A stretch of DNA of 64,000 bases, from NCBI GenBank assembly GCA_964203235.1, contig CAXNLE010000001.1, positions 868,001 through 932,000 of the forward strand. The letters run 5' to 3'. Under the pieces are notes generated by a model, which saw nothing but the letters and a program-made list of their open reading frames with translations, was not told where the DNA came from and searched no databases. Of the stretch, positions 9,130 to 17,831 are shown piece by piece (the stretch's first letter is position 1; the number at the start of each line of letters is the position of its first letter). The stretch comes from BACL27 sp964203235 (GTDB taxonomy: Bacteria; Actinomycetota; Acidimicrobiia; Acidimicrobiales; Ilumatobacteraceae). Both the position numbers and the translations under genes were made by a program.

Positions 9130-10026
9130 ATGAATTGGGATGTCTTCATTACATGCGCGGTGACTGGGGCTGGCGAGACCACAAACAAAAGTGACAAGGT
9201 TCCGGTTACTCCTAAACAGATTGCAGAATCGGCTTTAGATGCCGCCAAGGCAGGCGCCGCTGTTGTTCATATTCATGTACGTGATCCAAAAACTGGTAAA
9301 GGTTCACGCGATGTCGACCTGTATGCCGAGGTCGTTGACCGCATTCGGTCGTCAGATACTGATGTTGTATTGAACCTAACTGCAGGCATGGGAGGCGATT
9401 TAGTACTCGGTGGGGATGAAAATGTTTTACCGATAGATGTTGCGAACACCGACATGGTCGGCGCAACGGAACGGCTCGCTCATGTTGCACGCTTAAAGCC
9501 CGAAATTTGCACACTCGATTGTGGCACGATGAACTTTTCATCTGGTGGCGACTACATCATGGTCAATACGCCAAGTGTGTTGCGATCAATGGCCAAGCAA
9601 GTGCAAAAACTTGGAGTGCGAGCCGAACTTGAAGTATTCGACACGGGTCATCTCGTCATGGTGAAAGATTTAATTACTGAAGGTCTGCTTGATGACCCTG
9701 TGATGATTCAACTTTGCATGGGTATCGCTTATGGAGCACCGGATGATCCGACTACTTTCATGGCGCTAGTTCATCAACTTCCCCCTGGAGCCGTGTTTTC
9801 TGCATTTTCGATCAGTCGAATGCAGTTGCCATTTGTGGCGATGGCTGCGCTTGCGGGCGGCAACGTGCGAGTGGGACTCGAAGACAACATTTATCTATCG
9901 CGTGGCGAGATGGCTTCGAACGCTGACCTGGTTTCGCGTGCGGTGAACATTCTTGAAAATATGAACGTCAACGTAATTGGCCCAGATGCTGTTCGCGAAA
10001 AACTTCAACTCACAAAGCATTCGTGA
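9130..10026 (+). CDS. Beta-keto acid cleavage enzyme (BKACE, DUF849)
   Basis: This 298-residue protein is a member of the BKACE family, Zn-dependent enzymes that condense a beta-keto acid with acetyl-CoA, releasing acetoacetate and a new acyl-CoA. The metal-binding HIHVRD motif is at residues 47-52, and the following TGMGGD and LDCGTMNF segments are typical. In carnitine degradation the family converts 3-dehydrocarnitine plus acetyl-CoA to betainyl-CoA plus acetoacetate. That reaction is assigned here because the next gene, overlapping by 4 bp, is a carnitine dehydrogenase and the divergent gene uses acetoacetate. The ATG at 9130 sits close behind a -10 box, suggesting a leaderless mRNA. Family assignment is firm; substrate rests on context. 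Confidence 0.9.
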   Translation: MNWDVFITCAVTGAGETTNKSDKVPVTPKQIAESALDAAKAGAAVVHIHVRDPKTGKGSRDVDLYAEVVDRIRSSDTDVVLNLTAGMGGDLVLGGDENVLPIDVANTDMVGATERLAHVARLKPEICTLDCGTMNFSSGGDYIMVNTPSVLRSMAKQVQKLGVRAELEVFDTGHLVMVKDLITEGLLDDPVMIQLCMGIAYGAPDDPTTFMALVHQLPPGAVFSAFSISRMQLPFVAMAALAGGNVRVGLEDNIYLSRGEMASNADLVSRAVNILENMNVNVIGPDAVREKLQLTKHS

Positions 10027-11504
10027 CTGCCAACTCAACACTTAAAACTGTAGGACTTCTTGGTGGAGGTGTAATTGGCGGCGGTTGGGCTGCGCGTTTC
10101 GTTCTAAACGGTTACGACGTAAAAATCTATGACGTTGACCCTCAGGCAAAACGAAAAATTGGTGAAGTTATGGCAAACGCCCGCCGTGCCTACGCCAAAC
10201 TAACGCTCGCACCCTTACCACACGAGGGCACGATTACATTCGTTGATACTCCTGAAGATGCAGTCACTGGCGTTGACTTCGTTCAAGAGAGTGCGCCTGA
10301 ACGTGTCGAACTAAAACAAGAACTACTCGCAAGAGCAAGTCGCGTAGCGCCTGCGCATGTCGTATTTGGATCATCAACTTCTGGAATTTTACCAAGTCAG
10401 TTGCAACGCGATATGACGTTTCCAGAGCGACTTGTCGTTGGTCATCCATTTAATCCGGTTTATTTATTGCCCTTAGTTGAGATATGCGGTGGCGACAAAA
10501 CATCACTAGATGCTCGCGAACGTGCGCGCGAGGTATACGAATCAATTGGAATGCGACCATTGATGTTGCAAAAAGAAATAGATGGTTTCGTCGCCGATCG
10601 ACTTATGGAAGCAATGTGGCGCGAAGCACTTTGGCTGATCAATGACGGCGTCGCAACAGCAGAAGAAATAGACGATGCAATCCGTTTTGGTGCTGGTCTG
10701 CGCTGGTCATTTATGGGGACCTTCTTGGTATACCGAATCGCAGGCGGTGAAGCAGGAATGCGACACTTCATGGCGCAATTCGGACCAACTCTAAAGTGGC
10801 CGTGGACGAAACTGATGAATGTCCCGGAACTAGACGATGTATTACTTGAAAAGATTGTTTCGCAATCCGATGAACAGGCTGGAAGTCGAACAATCCGCGA
10901 ACTTGAAATACTGCGTGATGATTGCCTAGTTGCGGTGATGCAAGGACTCAAACATGTCGGCTTCGGTGCAGGCGAAACTTTGGCCGCCTACGAAAGAAAA
11001 TTATTCAGTGGCGCGACTGTTGCTCCAACAAATATTGAAAACCCGATCGAAGTACAACGTCGACGCATCACAGCCGACTGGGCAGATTACAACGGTCACA
11101 CCAATGACAGTCGGTACATGCAACTCTCAAGCGAAGCGTTAGATGTTTTCTTTAGATCAATTGGGTTTTCGAATGATTATCTCGCAACCGGTCGCTCGCT
11201 CTACACACTTGAAAGTCACATTAGGTATATCAACGAAAGCAAAGTCGGTGATGAAATCGTCGTAACGGCTCAAGTAATTGCGCTTGACGATAAGAAGGTT
11301 CACATGCATTCAGTGATGTCGCAGACTGACGGCACGATCGTTGCAACTGGAGAACACATTTATCTTCATGTCGATACGAAACTTAAGAAGTCGTGCCCGA
11401 TCGGCACTGAGTTACTAGTTCTACTAGAACCAATCGCCAAGGCTCATGCGAATTTATCTAGACCTGAAGGCGTAGGTCGCTTCGTAGGTCAAAGTATTAA
11501 ATGA
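10023..11504 (+). CDS. lcdH: L-carnitine dehydrogenase fused to a hotdog thioesterase
   Basis: The 493-residue product has two parts. Residues 1-330 form a 3-hydroxyacyl-CoA-dehydrogenase-like NAD enzyme: the Rossmann motif GLLGGGVIGGGWA is at 11-23, VVFGSSTSG near 118-126, and GHPFNP near 140-145. Residues about 344-493 form a hotdog thioesterase domain with ADWADYNGHTND, where the Asp and His-containing motif is characteristic. The same fusion is known for LcdH of rhizobia, in which the thioesterase domain hydrolyses betainyl-CoA. Expected reaction: L-carnitine + NAD+ to 3-dehydrocarnitine, with the fused domain freeing glycine betaine after the BKACE step. ATG overlap of 4 bp upstream and 4 bp downstream shows an operon. 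Assignment is strong by architecture and neighbours. Confidence 0.9.
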   Translation: MTANSTLKTVGLLGGGVIGGGWAARFVLNGYDVKIYDVDPQAKRKIGEVMANARRAYAKLTLAPLPHEGTITFVDTPEDAVTGVDFVQESAPERVELKQELLARASRVAPAHVVFGSSTSGILPSQLQRDMTFPERLVVGHPFNPVYLLPLVEICGGDKTSLDARERAREVYESIGMRPLMLQKEIDGFVADRLMEAMWREALWLINDGVATAEEIDDAIRFGAGLRWSFMGTFLVYRIAGGEAGMRHFMAQFGPTLKWPWTKLMNVPELDDVLLEKIVSQSDEQAGSRTIRELEILRDDCLVAVMQGLKHVGFGAGETLAAYERKLFSGATVAPTNIENPIEVQRRRITADWADYNGHTNDSRYMQLSSEALDVFFRSIGFSNDYLATGRSLYTLESHIRYINESKVGDEIVVTAQVIALDDKKVHMHSVMSQTDGTIVATGEHIYLHVDTKLKKSCPIGTELLVLLEPIAKAHANLSRPEGVGRFVGQSIK

Positions 11505-12028
11505 CAGAACCCCTACGCCAGCAAACAGAGCCATGGAAAAATGGCGAAGAGGTTGATGCTCCTCTAGATATTTATCGTTGCCAAGTAATTCAAGACTGGG
11601 TCGACTACAACAATCACATGACAGAAGCTGCATACCTAACGGTGTTTGGCTGGGCGTCAGATGTATTATTTCAGTACATCGGGGTTGACGATCACTACCG
11701 TGCTGCTGGTAGTTCGTTCTACACCGTCGAGACTCACATTGTTTACGAGCGCGAAGCAGCCATAAGTGACTCACTCAGAGTCACAACCCAAGTGCTTGAT
11801 TTTGACACTAAGCGTTTGCACTTCAATCATGAAATGTTTGACATAAGTACCGGAAACCGATTATCCACTTGTGAACAGATGCTTCTTCACGTTGACTCGG
11901 CGGCTGCTAAGTCGTCAGCGATCATGCCATCAGTTGCCGTTGCGCTTAGCGCGATTCTGTCGAGTCATCGCAAACTTGCTACCCCACCAGAAGTTGGTCG
12001 AATTATGAAAATCAAGCACAAGATCTGA
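11501..12028 (+). CDS. Hotdog-fold acyl-CoA thioesterase (second in cluster)
   Basis: A single hotdog domain of 175 residues, paralogous to the C-terminal domain of the preceding LcdH fusion: it shares the D-W-V-D-Y-N-N-H motif near residues 32-39, FYTVETHI near 75-82, and the downstream CEQMLLHVD segment. It overlaps lcdH by 4 bp. Two separate thioesterases in one operon fit a pathway with two CoA-ester hydrolyses: one for betainyl-CoA, one for carnitinyl-CoA. Which one this gene performs cannot be decided from sequence; carnitinyl-CoA is my preference because the betainyl-CoA activity is known for the fused type. The N-terminus has about 25 extra polar residues before the domain. Confidence 0.8.
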   Translation: MTEPLRQQTEPWKNGEEVDAPLDIYRCQVIQDWVDYNNHMTEAAYLTVFGWASDVLFQYIGVDDHYRAAGSSFYTVETHIVYEREAAISDSLRVTTQVLDFDTKRLHFNHEMFDISTGNRLSTCEQMLLHVDSAAAKSSAIMPSVAVALSAILSSHRKLATPPEVGRIMKIKHKI

Positions 12029-12039
12029 GAGAATAGATC

Positions 12040-13200
12040 ATGGACTTTCGTTTAACTCAAGAACAAGAGATGATTGTTGATACGACTCGTACTTTCACAG
12101 AACGCGAATTGATTCCCCATGAAGAGCAGGTTGAACGTGACAGACAAGTTTCCCCAGACCTCGTTAAACAAATTAAACAACGCTCAATTGATGCAGGTCT
12201 TTACGCTTGCAATATGCCGACCGAACTTGGTGGTGGCGGACTCAATTCATTTGACACAACACTTGTAGATCGTGAATTCGGAGTCACCTCGTATGCATTG
12301 CATTATGTAGTTGCGCGACCAAGCAATATCTTGCGCGCCTGCAAAGATCAACAAATAGCCGAGTATTTAATCCCTACGATTACAGGCGATCGCGTCGAAT
12401 GTCTTGCGATGTCGGAGCCTGATGCTGGTTCAGATGTACGCGGAATGAAGTGCACCGCAACCCAGGGTGGAGATGATTGGATCATCAATGGCACAAAACA
12501 TTTCATTTCACACGCCGACATGGCCGATTACGTTATTTTGTTTGCAGCAAGCGGAGAAGAGCAAACATCAAAGGGAGTCAAGAAAAAGATCACAGGTTTT
12601 TTAGTCGATTTTGAAACTAAAGGTTGCGAGCGAATCAAGGGTTACAACTGCGTATCAAATAATGGTTATCACAACCTGATCATTAATTTTGATAATTGTC
12701 GCGTACCAAATAGAAATGTCTTGGGCGAAGTTCACAATGGTTTTGACGCCGCTAATGAGTGGCTTGGTGCGACTCGCCTACAGGTCGCTGCAGTATGTGT
12801 TGGCCGAGCACGTCGCGCACTCAAACTTGCGGTCGAATGGGCCGCTACGCGTGAACAGTTTGGCCAGCAGATCGGCAAGTTTCAAGGCGTGTCGTTCAAA
12901 CTTGCGGACATGCAAATTCAACTTGACGCTGCAGAATTGCTGACTTTACGCGCTGCGTTCAACGATGCGGCTGGCAATTTTAGCGACACCGAAGTTGCTA
13001 TGGCGAAAGTTTTTTCAAGCGAAATGTGTCAGTTCGTCACAGATGAAGCAATTCAAATTTTTGGCGGCATGGGATTGATGGACGAATTGCCATTAGAACG
13101 CATGTGGCGTGACACTCGTGTTGATCGTATTTGGGATGGCACTAGCGAGATTCAACGCCATGTTATTTCGCGCGCTTTGTTGCGTCCTCATGGCGGATGA
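12040..13200 (+). CDS. Acyl-CoA dehydrogenase, probably gamma-butyrobetainyl-CoA dehydrogenase
   Basis: This 386-residue FAD enzyme of the acyl-CoA dehydrogenase family has the usual three-domain order: helical N-terminus, middle beta domain with LAMSEPDAGSDVRG (around residues 126-139) and WIINGTKHFIS, and a C-terminal helical domain with REQFG, QIFGGMG and WDGTSEIQ. The catalytic base position is not certain; the GG-rich segment near residue 345 and the final R-I-W-D-G-T-S motif are as in short-chain members. In this cluster the obvious substrate is gamma-butyrobetainyl-CoA, giving crotonobetainyl-CoA. It lies 11 bp after the thioesterase gene and overlaps the next start. An ordinary fatty acyl-CoA substrate is the main alternative. 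Confidence 0.88.
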   Translation: MDFRLTQEQEMIVDTTRTFTERELIPHEEQVERDRQVSPDLVKQIKQRSIDAGLYACNMPTELGGGGLNSFDTTLVDREFGVTSYALHYVVARPSNILRACKDQQIAEYLIPTITGDRVECLAMSEPDAGSDVRGMKCTATQGGDDWIINGTKHFISHADMADYVILFAASGEEQTSKGVKKKITGFLVDFETKGCERIKGYNCVSNNGYHNLIINFDNCRVPNRNVLGEVHNGFDAANEWLGATRLQVAAVCVGRARRALKLAVEWAATREQFGQQIGKFQGVSFKLADMQIQLDAAELLTLRAAFNDAAGNFSDTEVAMAKVFSSEMCQFVTDEAIQIFGGMGLMDELPLERMWRDTRVDRIWDGTSEIQRHVISRALLRPHGG

Positions 13201-15226
13201 ACAACGACTTTCAAGAACGCTAAACCCGCGTTCAATTGCACTGTTTGGCACTAGTCCTGCGCAAAGTGTTATTGAACAATGTCTAAAGCTTGGTTTCACA
13301 GGCAATCTATGGCCAGTTCACCCAACGCGCGAAACACTCGCAGGAGTTGAGTGCTATAAATCTGTCTCTGATCTTCCGAGTGCACCAGATGTTGCTTTCG
13401 TTGCCGTTAATCGCATCGCAACTATCGATGTAATCGCACAACTGTCGAAGGCTGGCGCTGGTGGTGCGGTTTGTTACGCCTCAGGCTTTGCCGAGTCGGG
13501 CATGGACTCTGGCGTGAATGGTGTTGAATTACAACAGCAACTTGTTAACACCGCTGGTGAGATGCCGATTCTCGGACCTAATTGTTATGGCTATATCAAT
13601 GCGCTGGATGGCATTGCATTGTGGCCCGATCAACACGGCTGCAGGCCGTTAACAAGTGGTGTTGCGATAGTAAGTCAAAGTGGCAATGTGGGTTTGAATT
13701 TAACATTGCAACAGCGAGGGCTAGACCTCGCTTACCTGGTAACAGTGGGAAACCAAGCATCGGCGGGAGTCGAAGATTGCCTCGAAGTTTTCATCAACGA
13801 CAGTCGCGTTACGGCAATTGGATTATTTATCGAAGCGATCGTTGATCCAATTCGTTTTGCAAAACTCGCGTTGATTGCAGATCACCGAAATATGCGAATA
13901 GTCGCACTACAAACTGGGCGTAGCGAGGCAGGTGCAACGATTGCTGCGTCACATACGGCATCTCTCGCAGGGCGTCGCAGTGCGTATGAAGCCTTTTTCT
14001 CTAGATGCGGCGTAGCAATGGTCAATACACCGGTGGAGTTAATCGAAACTTTGAAATTGCTACATCAAGGTGGCGCATTGTCAGGCAACAAACTTGTATC
14101 GCTGTCATGCTCTGGCGGTGAAGCATCGTTGATTGCTGATCTTTGTGAGAAGACTTCTCTAGTTTTTGAGCCATTTTCTAATGAACAACATAGGAGAATT
14201 AGTTCAACACTCACAGAATTAGTAACTGTCGGTAATCCATTTGACTACCACACATTTATGTGGGGTGACCGAACTGCGACAGCAAACACTTTCACTCAAG
14301 TTATGTCCGGTCCACAAGATGCAACATTGCTGATTCTTGATACGCCGCCAAGAAGTGATCATGACTCGAGAACTTGGGTTACCGCTGCGCAATCAATTGG
14401 AGATGCTGCAAATACAACAAATCGTCGCGGTGTAATCATCGCAACTGTCCCCGAATGTGTCACCGATGCAGTTCGTGCAGCCGCAAATGAAGCGAACATA
14501 GTTGTTTTGCAAGGATTGCAAGATGCCGTCGTTGCGCTTGATGCCGCGGCATGGCTAGCAACTCGCCACGCTAACGAAGCACCTGCACGAGTTGAAATCG
14601 CTACCTCAACAAAATTGATAAACGAGGCTGACGCAAAATTGCTTTTGGTTAAAAACGGCGTGAATGTGCCATCAGGCAAGAAGTGCTCACGCGACACTGT
14701 TCTTGAAACTGCAAATCAGATTGGCTACCCGATAACGCTTAAAGGACTTGGCTTAGCCCACAAAAGTGAATCTGGTGCAGTGAAAGTTGGTCTGCAGAAT
14801 GAACTACAAATTGTTGAGGCAATCTCTTCAATGCAAGTTTCAATATCGGAATTTCTCGTAGAACAGACTGTTACGAATGTTGTTGCTGAAATACTCGTCA
14901 GTGTGCGACGTGACGCCCCTGTCGGTTGGCTAATTACCTTAGGAGCAGGTGGAATTTATACAGAATTATGGCGTGACACGACTTATCTCCTAGCACCAGT
15001 TAGTGATTCAGCCATCAAACAAGCGCTTGCGAAATTGCGTATTTTTCCATTACTAGACGGTTTTCGCGGAAAGCCAGCAGGCAATCTGAAATCACTTATT
15101 GAGTTAATCCAAAACGTCATTTCAGCAGCGATGAACAACGACCTTGTAGAGATTGAATTGAATCCTGTGCTAGTTACACCCGAAATAGCAATCGCGGTTG
15201 ATGCACTAATGATTGCGAGCATCTGA
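13190..15226 (+). CDS. ADP-forming acyl-CoA synthetase (acetate-CoA ligase family)
   Basis: The fused alpha-beta NDP-forming acyl-CoA synthetase has 678 residues counted from ATG 13190: CoA-binding domain first (about 8-135, NPRSIALFG then ILGPNCYGYIN), two ligase/flavodoxin-like domains in the middle with VSQSGNVG near 161-168, and an ATP-grasp domain at the end (from about residue 475, with KSESGAVKVGL). The phospho-acceptor His lies in SHTASLAG near residue 255. The longer frame from 13109 is rejected since the ATG at 13190 overlaps the preceding stop in the common 11-bp manner. In this operon it would make gamma-butyrobetainyl-CoA or a related betaine thioester, replacing the AMP-forming CaiC enzyme. 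The last base is shared with the next gene's start. Substrate is inferred from context only. Confidence 0.85.
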   Translation: MADEQRLSRTLNPRSIALFGTSPAQSVIEQCLKLGFTGNLWPVHPTRETLAGVECYKSVSDLPSAPDVAFVAVNRIATIDVIAQLSKAGAGGAVCYASGFAESGMDSGVNGVELQQQLVNTAGEMPILGPNCYGYINALDGIALWPDQHGCRPLTSGVAIVSQSGNVGLNLTLQQRGLDLAYLVTVGNQASAGVEDCLEVFINDSRVTAIGLFIEAIVDPIRFAKLALIADHRNMRIVALQTGRSEAGATIAASHTASLAGRRSAYEAFFSRCGVAMVNTPVELIETLKLLHQGGALSGNKLVSLSCSGGEASLIADLCEKTSLVFEPFSNEQHRRISSTLTELVTVGNPFDYHTFMWGDRTATANTFTQVMSGPQDATLLILDTPPRSDHDSRTWVTAAQSIGDAANTTNRRGVIIATVPECVTDAVRAAANEANIVVLQGLQDAVVALDAAAWLATRHANEAPARVEIATSTKLINEADAKLLLVKNGVNVPSGKKCSRDTVLETANQIGYPITLKGLGLAHKSESGAVKVGLQNELQIVEAISSMQVSISEFLVEQTVTNVVAEILVSVRRDAPVGWLITLGAGGIYTELWRDTTYLLAPVSDSAIKQALAKLRIFPLLDGFRGKPAGNLKSLIELIQNVISAAMNNDLVEIELNPVLVTPEIAIAVDALMIASI

Positions 15227-15996
15227 TGAGCGTTGAGGTAACTCGTGATGGCGAAGTTCTCGAAGTAACAATCAACAGACCGAAAGCGAACGCTATTGAT
15301 GCAGCGACGAGCCGAGAACTGAGCGCAATTTTCGAATCATTTATGAACGATACGAAGTTGCGTGTTGCGATCCTTACTGCTGCAGGTTCTAAATTCTTCT
15401 CAGCCGGATGGGATCTTGTTGCTGCTAATGAAGGGGAAGCATTCGAGTCTGACTATGGCGTTGGCGGATTCGGTGGAATCTGCGAACTTAAGTTTCGCCC
15501 TAAGCCGATTATCGCAGCAATAAACGGCATGGCTGTTGGTGGAGGTTTTGAGATTGCCTTAGCAGCTGACCTGATTGTGGCTGCCGAGCATGCAACTTTT
15601 TTTCTTCCAGAATCTACACTCGGATTAATTGCCGACAATGCGACAATTCGTCTACCAAAAATATTGCCACCAAATATTGCGCGCGAATTCTTGATCTCAG
15701 GTAGACGAATGCTGGCCACCGAAGCACAATCTTGGGGAATCGTAAATGAAGTCACTTCTGCTGATGACTTGCTGCCCGCGGCGCGACGACTCGCTCAACG
15801 AATTTGCCAGTCAGCACCACTAAGCGTCACTGCGGTGCTAGATCTGATGCGAACTCTTGAGACGGTTGCTACTTCTGATGCAATGAAGGTACTTCGAGAC
15901 GATAATTCATATCGTTCAGCTATTGATTCATTAGACGCAAAAGAAGGCACCATTGCTTTTGCAGAGAAACGCAAACCAAACTGGCAGGGCCGTTAA
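15226..15996 (+). CDS. caiD: Crotonobetainyl-CoA hydratase (CaiD-like crotonase)
   Basis: The 256-residue crotonase-fold enzyme resembles Escherichia coli CaiD in several ways: GFGGICEL before the oxyanion-hole segment, IAAINGMAVGGGFEIALAADLIV, the LPESTLG segment with the catalytic Glu region, RLPKILPP, GRRMLATEAQSWGIVNEV, and a C-terminus ending in AFAEKRKPNWQGR that parallels the CaiD tail. It would hydrate crotonobetainyl-CoA to L-carnitinyl-CoA. The start ATG overlaps the preceding stop by one base, so translation is coupled. One oddity is that, relative to CaiD, GLIADNATI stands where the family usually has GIVPDSGG, close to the active site. General enoyl-CoA hydratase activity is the alternative; the CaiD signature plus operon make the specific call likely. 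Confidence 0.85.
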   Translation: MSVEVTRDGEVLEVTINRPKANAIDAATSRELSAIFESFMNDTKLRVAILTAAGSKFFSAGWDLVAANEGEAFESDYGVGGFGGICELKFRPKPIIAAINGMAVGGGFEIALAADLIVAAEHATFFLPESTLGLIADNATIRLPKILPPNIAREFLISGRRMLATEAQSWGIVNEVTSADDLLPAARRLAQRICQSAPLSVTAVLDLMRTLETVATSDAMKVLRDDNSYRSAIDSLDAKEGTIAFAEKRKPNWQGR

Positions 15997-16044
15997 CACC
16001 GACATACGTTTATTCTGAACAAAATCAGTTTCCTTGATGAGATG

Positions 16045-16056
16045 TAACCTTCAAAT
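16045..16056 (+). promoter_or_regulatory. Leaderless -10 box of the methyltransferase gene
   Basis: TAACCT (16045-16050) is six bases before ATG 16057. The 60-bp gap after caiD also contains no Shine-Dalgarno motif. This suggests a separate leaderless transcript, not part of the carnitine operon. Confidence 0.4.
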
Positions 16057-16734
16057 ATGTCAGGTTCGGAGATAATGCGAAACAATAACGGCATTGACTT
16101 ATCTGATGCATATGCGGTAGAAACTCCTGAAGATAGTCGTCGACTTTACGCCGCATGGGCCGATAGCTACAACGAGACATTTATTGAAGCAAATAGTTAC
16201 GTTTACCCACGCCGAGTCGCTGAACTGTTTGCAAAAAATATTCCTGTGTCTGGATATACGGATGTGATTGATATTGGTTGCGGGACTGGTGCTGTTGGTA
16301 GTTTTCTGGCGAACCTTCGACCTCACTCGATAATAGATGGATTTGATATCTCCCCAGAGATGCTTGCTCAGGCTGCGCTGACTCGTCGAATCGATAATTC
16401 GCCCGTGTATCGCAATTTGCAAGAAGTTGATCTCACCAGCGAATTACCAAACAAGACATACAGCGCCATGACGAGTGCAGGTACTTTTACTCATGGACAT
16501 CTCGGACCTGAAACACTTCTTCAATTGATTGATCTTGTGAATGTTGGTGGCTGGTTTGTCATCGGTATCAACGCCGAGCACTTCAAAACTCGTGGTTTTG
16601 CCGAAACCATTAACAGAGCAACTCTCTCAGGAAGCGTTAGCGAACCCGAAGTTCATATTGTAGATGTCTACGAGCCAGGCAGCCCTCACTTTGGTGACAA
16701 AGCAAACATCTGCATTTTTCAGCGTAAAAAATGA
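16057..16734 (+). CDS. Class I SAM-dependent methyltransferase
   Basis: The 225-residue protein has a Rossmann-like methyltransferase domain: an N-terminal helix with YAAWADSYNETF (about residues 31-42), motif I DVIDIGCGTGAVG near 67-79, motif II GFDISPEML near 93-101, and a loop with TSAGTFTHGHLGPE near 140-153. The pattern is similar to the WBSCR27/Williams-Beuren type methyltransferase subgroup. The methyl acceptor is unknown; nothing in the sequence identifies it. An alternative ATG lies at 16075. It sits between the carnitine operon and the desaturase-like gene and may be independent of both. Confidence 0.8.
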   Translation: MSGSEIMRNNNGIDLSDAYAVETPEDSRRLYAAWADSYNETFIEANSYVYPRRVAELFAKNIPVSGYTDVIDIGCGTGAVGSFLANLRPHSIIDGFDISPEMLAQAALTRRIDNSPVYRNLQEVDLTSELPNKTYSAMTSAGTFTHGHLGPETLLQLIDLVNVGGWFVIGINAEHFKTRGFAETINRATLSGSVSEPEVHIVDVYEPGSPHFGDKANICIFQRKK

Positions 16735-16763
16735 TTCAAATCACAATTCACAATCTTCTTGCG

Positions 16764-16799
16764 TTGAGATCAACAGAGCGCGTCAACTAATATCAAGGT
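16764..16799 (+). promoter_or_regulatory. Promoter of the MocD-like oxygenase gene
   Basis: TTGAGA (16764-16769), an 18-bp spacer, then TAATAT (16788-16793) end six bases before ATG 16800. The spacing predicts a leaderless mRNA starting at or next to the A of the ATG. Confidence 0.5.
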
Positions 16800-17828
16800 A
16801 TGCGTGATTACACAGTTGGTGGACCAAGTTCGATAACCGCGGCAGAAAATGGACTCGTTGATGCCGACTGCTACAAACCAAAAATAGATCGAGAACTAAT
16901 TAAGCAATTGATGATGCGCAACAACGGTTGGGCGATTGCACACATCGCAAGTTGGATTGCGGCGCTTGGGATATTTGGTTGGCTCGCTCATTTAAGTTGG
17001 GGATCCTGGTGGGCTGTGCCAACATTCGCAATTTATGGAGTGCTCTACGGTTCTATGAGTGATTCTCGATGGCACGAGACCGCCCATCGCACTGCGTTTC
17101 GAACTAAATGGATGAATGATGTTGTCTATTACATCGCATCATTTATGATCTTTCGCGAACCAGAGACATGGCGTTGGAGCCATGCTCGACATCACTCTGA
17201 CACGATTATTGTCGGCAGAGACGCTGAAATTGCTTTCAAGCGAAATGTCCCTTTTCATAAATTTGTTTTAGAACTCGTTGGCATATCTGCAGTACCAAAT
17301 GAATTCAAACAGTGGATCCAAAATTCTTTAGGAAATTTCACACACAATCAAAAAGAATTTCAGCCCGAAGAGACTTTTCGAATATCAAAGTGGGCATCTC
17401 GCATTTACATTTTAATTCTTGTAGGAGTTGTTGTCTCATGTGTTCTGGTTCGCAGTATTGAGCCTTTGATGTTCATCGGGCTTCCTAGTTTTTATGGTCA
17501 CTGGCTCGTGGTCACTCTCGGGATCACCCAACATGCAGGACTTGCTGAAGACGTTACAGATCATCGACTCAATACACGAACCATATATATGGGCCCGTTG
17601 ACACGCTGGATCTACTGGAATATGAACTATCACGTTGAGCATCACATTTATCCATCAGTGCCGTTTCACTCATTAAAAAAATTGCATCTTGCGATAAAAG
17701 ATCAATTGCCGACTCCCTACCCAAGTCTCTACAGAGCATTGCGTGAGGTAGTTCCAACTTTGCGCCGCCAAGCTGGCGACAGTGCCTATTTCGTAAAACG
17801 CGAATTGCCTCTAAGCGTAAATAACTAA
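16800..17828 (+). CDS. Membrane di-iron oxygenase/desaturase (MocD-like)
   Basis: The 342-residue membrane protein belongs to the fatty-acid-desaturase/alkane-hydroxylase superfamily. The three histidine boxes are HETAH (92-96), HARHH (128-132) and HVEHH (278-282), with another His in QHAGLAED near 245. Hydrophobic segments at about 45-63, 70-88, 203-220 and 225-243 place the di-iron site at the cytoplasmic face. The next gene, four bases on, encodes a Rieske ferredoxin, an arrangement like MocD-MocE of rhizopine catabolism, where the pair performs an O2-dependent attack on a small methylated molecule. The substrate here is unknown. The nearby carnitine cluster makes a methylated amine attractive but is not evidence. 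A lipid desaturase is the alternative. Confidence 0.85.
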   Translation: MRDYTVGGPSSITAAENGLVDADCYKPKIDRELIKQLMMRNNGWAIAHIASWIAALGIFGWLAHLSWGSWWAVPTFAIYGVLYGSMSDSRWHETAHRTAFRTKWMNDVVYYIASFMIFREPETWRWSHARHHSDTIIVGRDAEIAFKRNVPFHKFVLELVGISAVPNEFKQWIQNSLGNFTHNQKEFQPEETFRISKWASRIYILILVGVVVSCVLVRSIEPLMFIGLPSFYGHWLVVTLGITQHAGLAEDVTDHRLNTRTIYMGPLTRWIYWNMNYHVEHHIYPSVPFHSLKKLHLAIKDQLPTPYPSLYRALREVVPTLRRQAGDSAYFVKRELPLSVNN

Positions 17829-17831
17829 AAC

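Noticed and set aside
10460..10951. 163-residue frame opposite the carnitine dehydrogenase gene
   Set aside because: Antisense shadow of lcdH; Ser/Arg-rich composition with no start signals or homology.
13109..13189. Longer N-terminus for the ADP-forming synthetase
   Set aside because: The extra 27 residues lie inside the acyl-CoA dehydrogenase gene and do not resemble the family; ATG 13190 gives the standard beginning.
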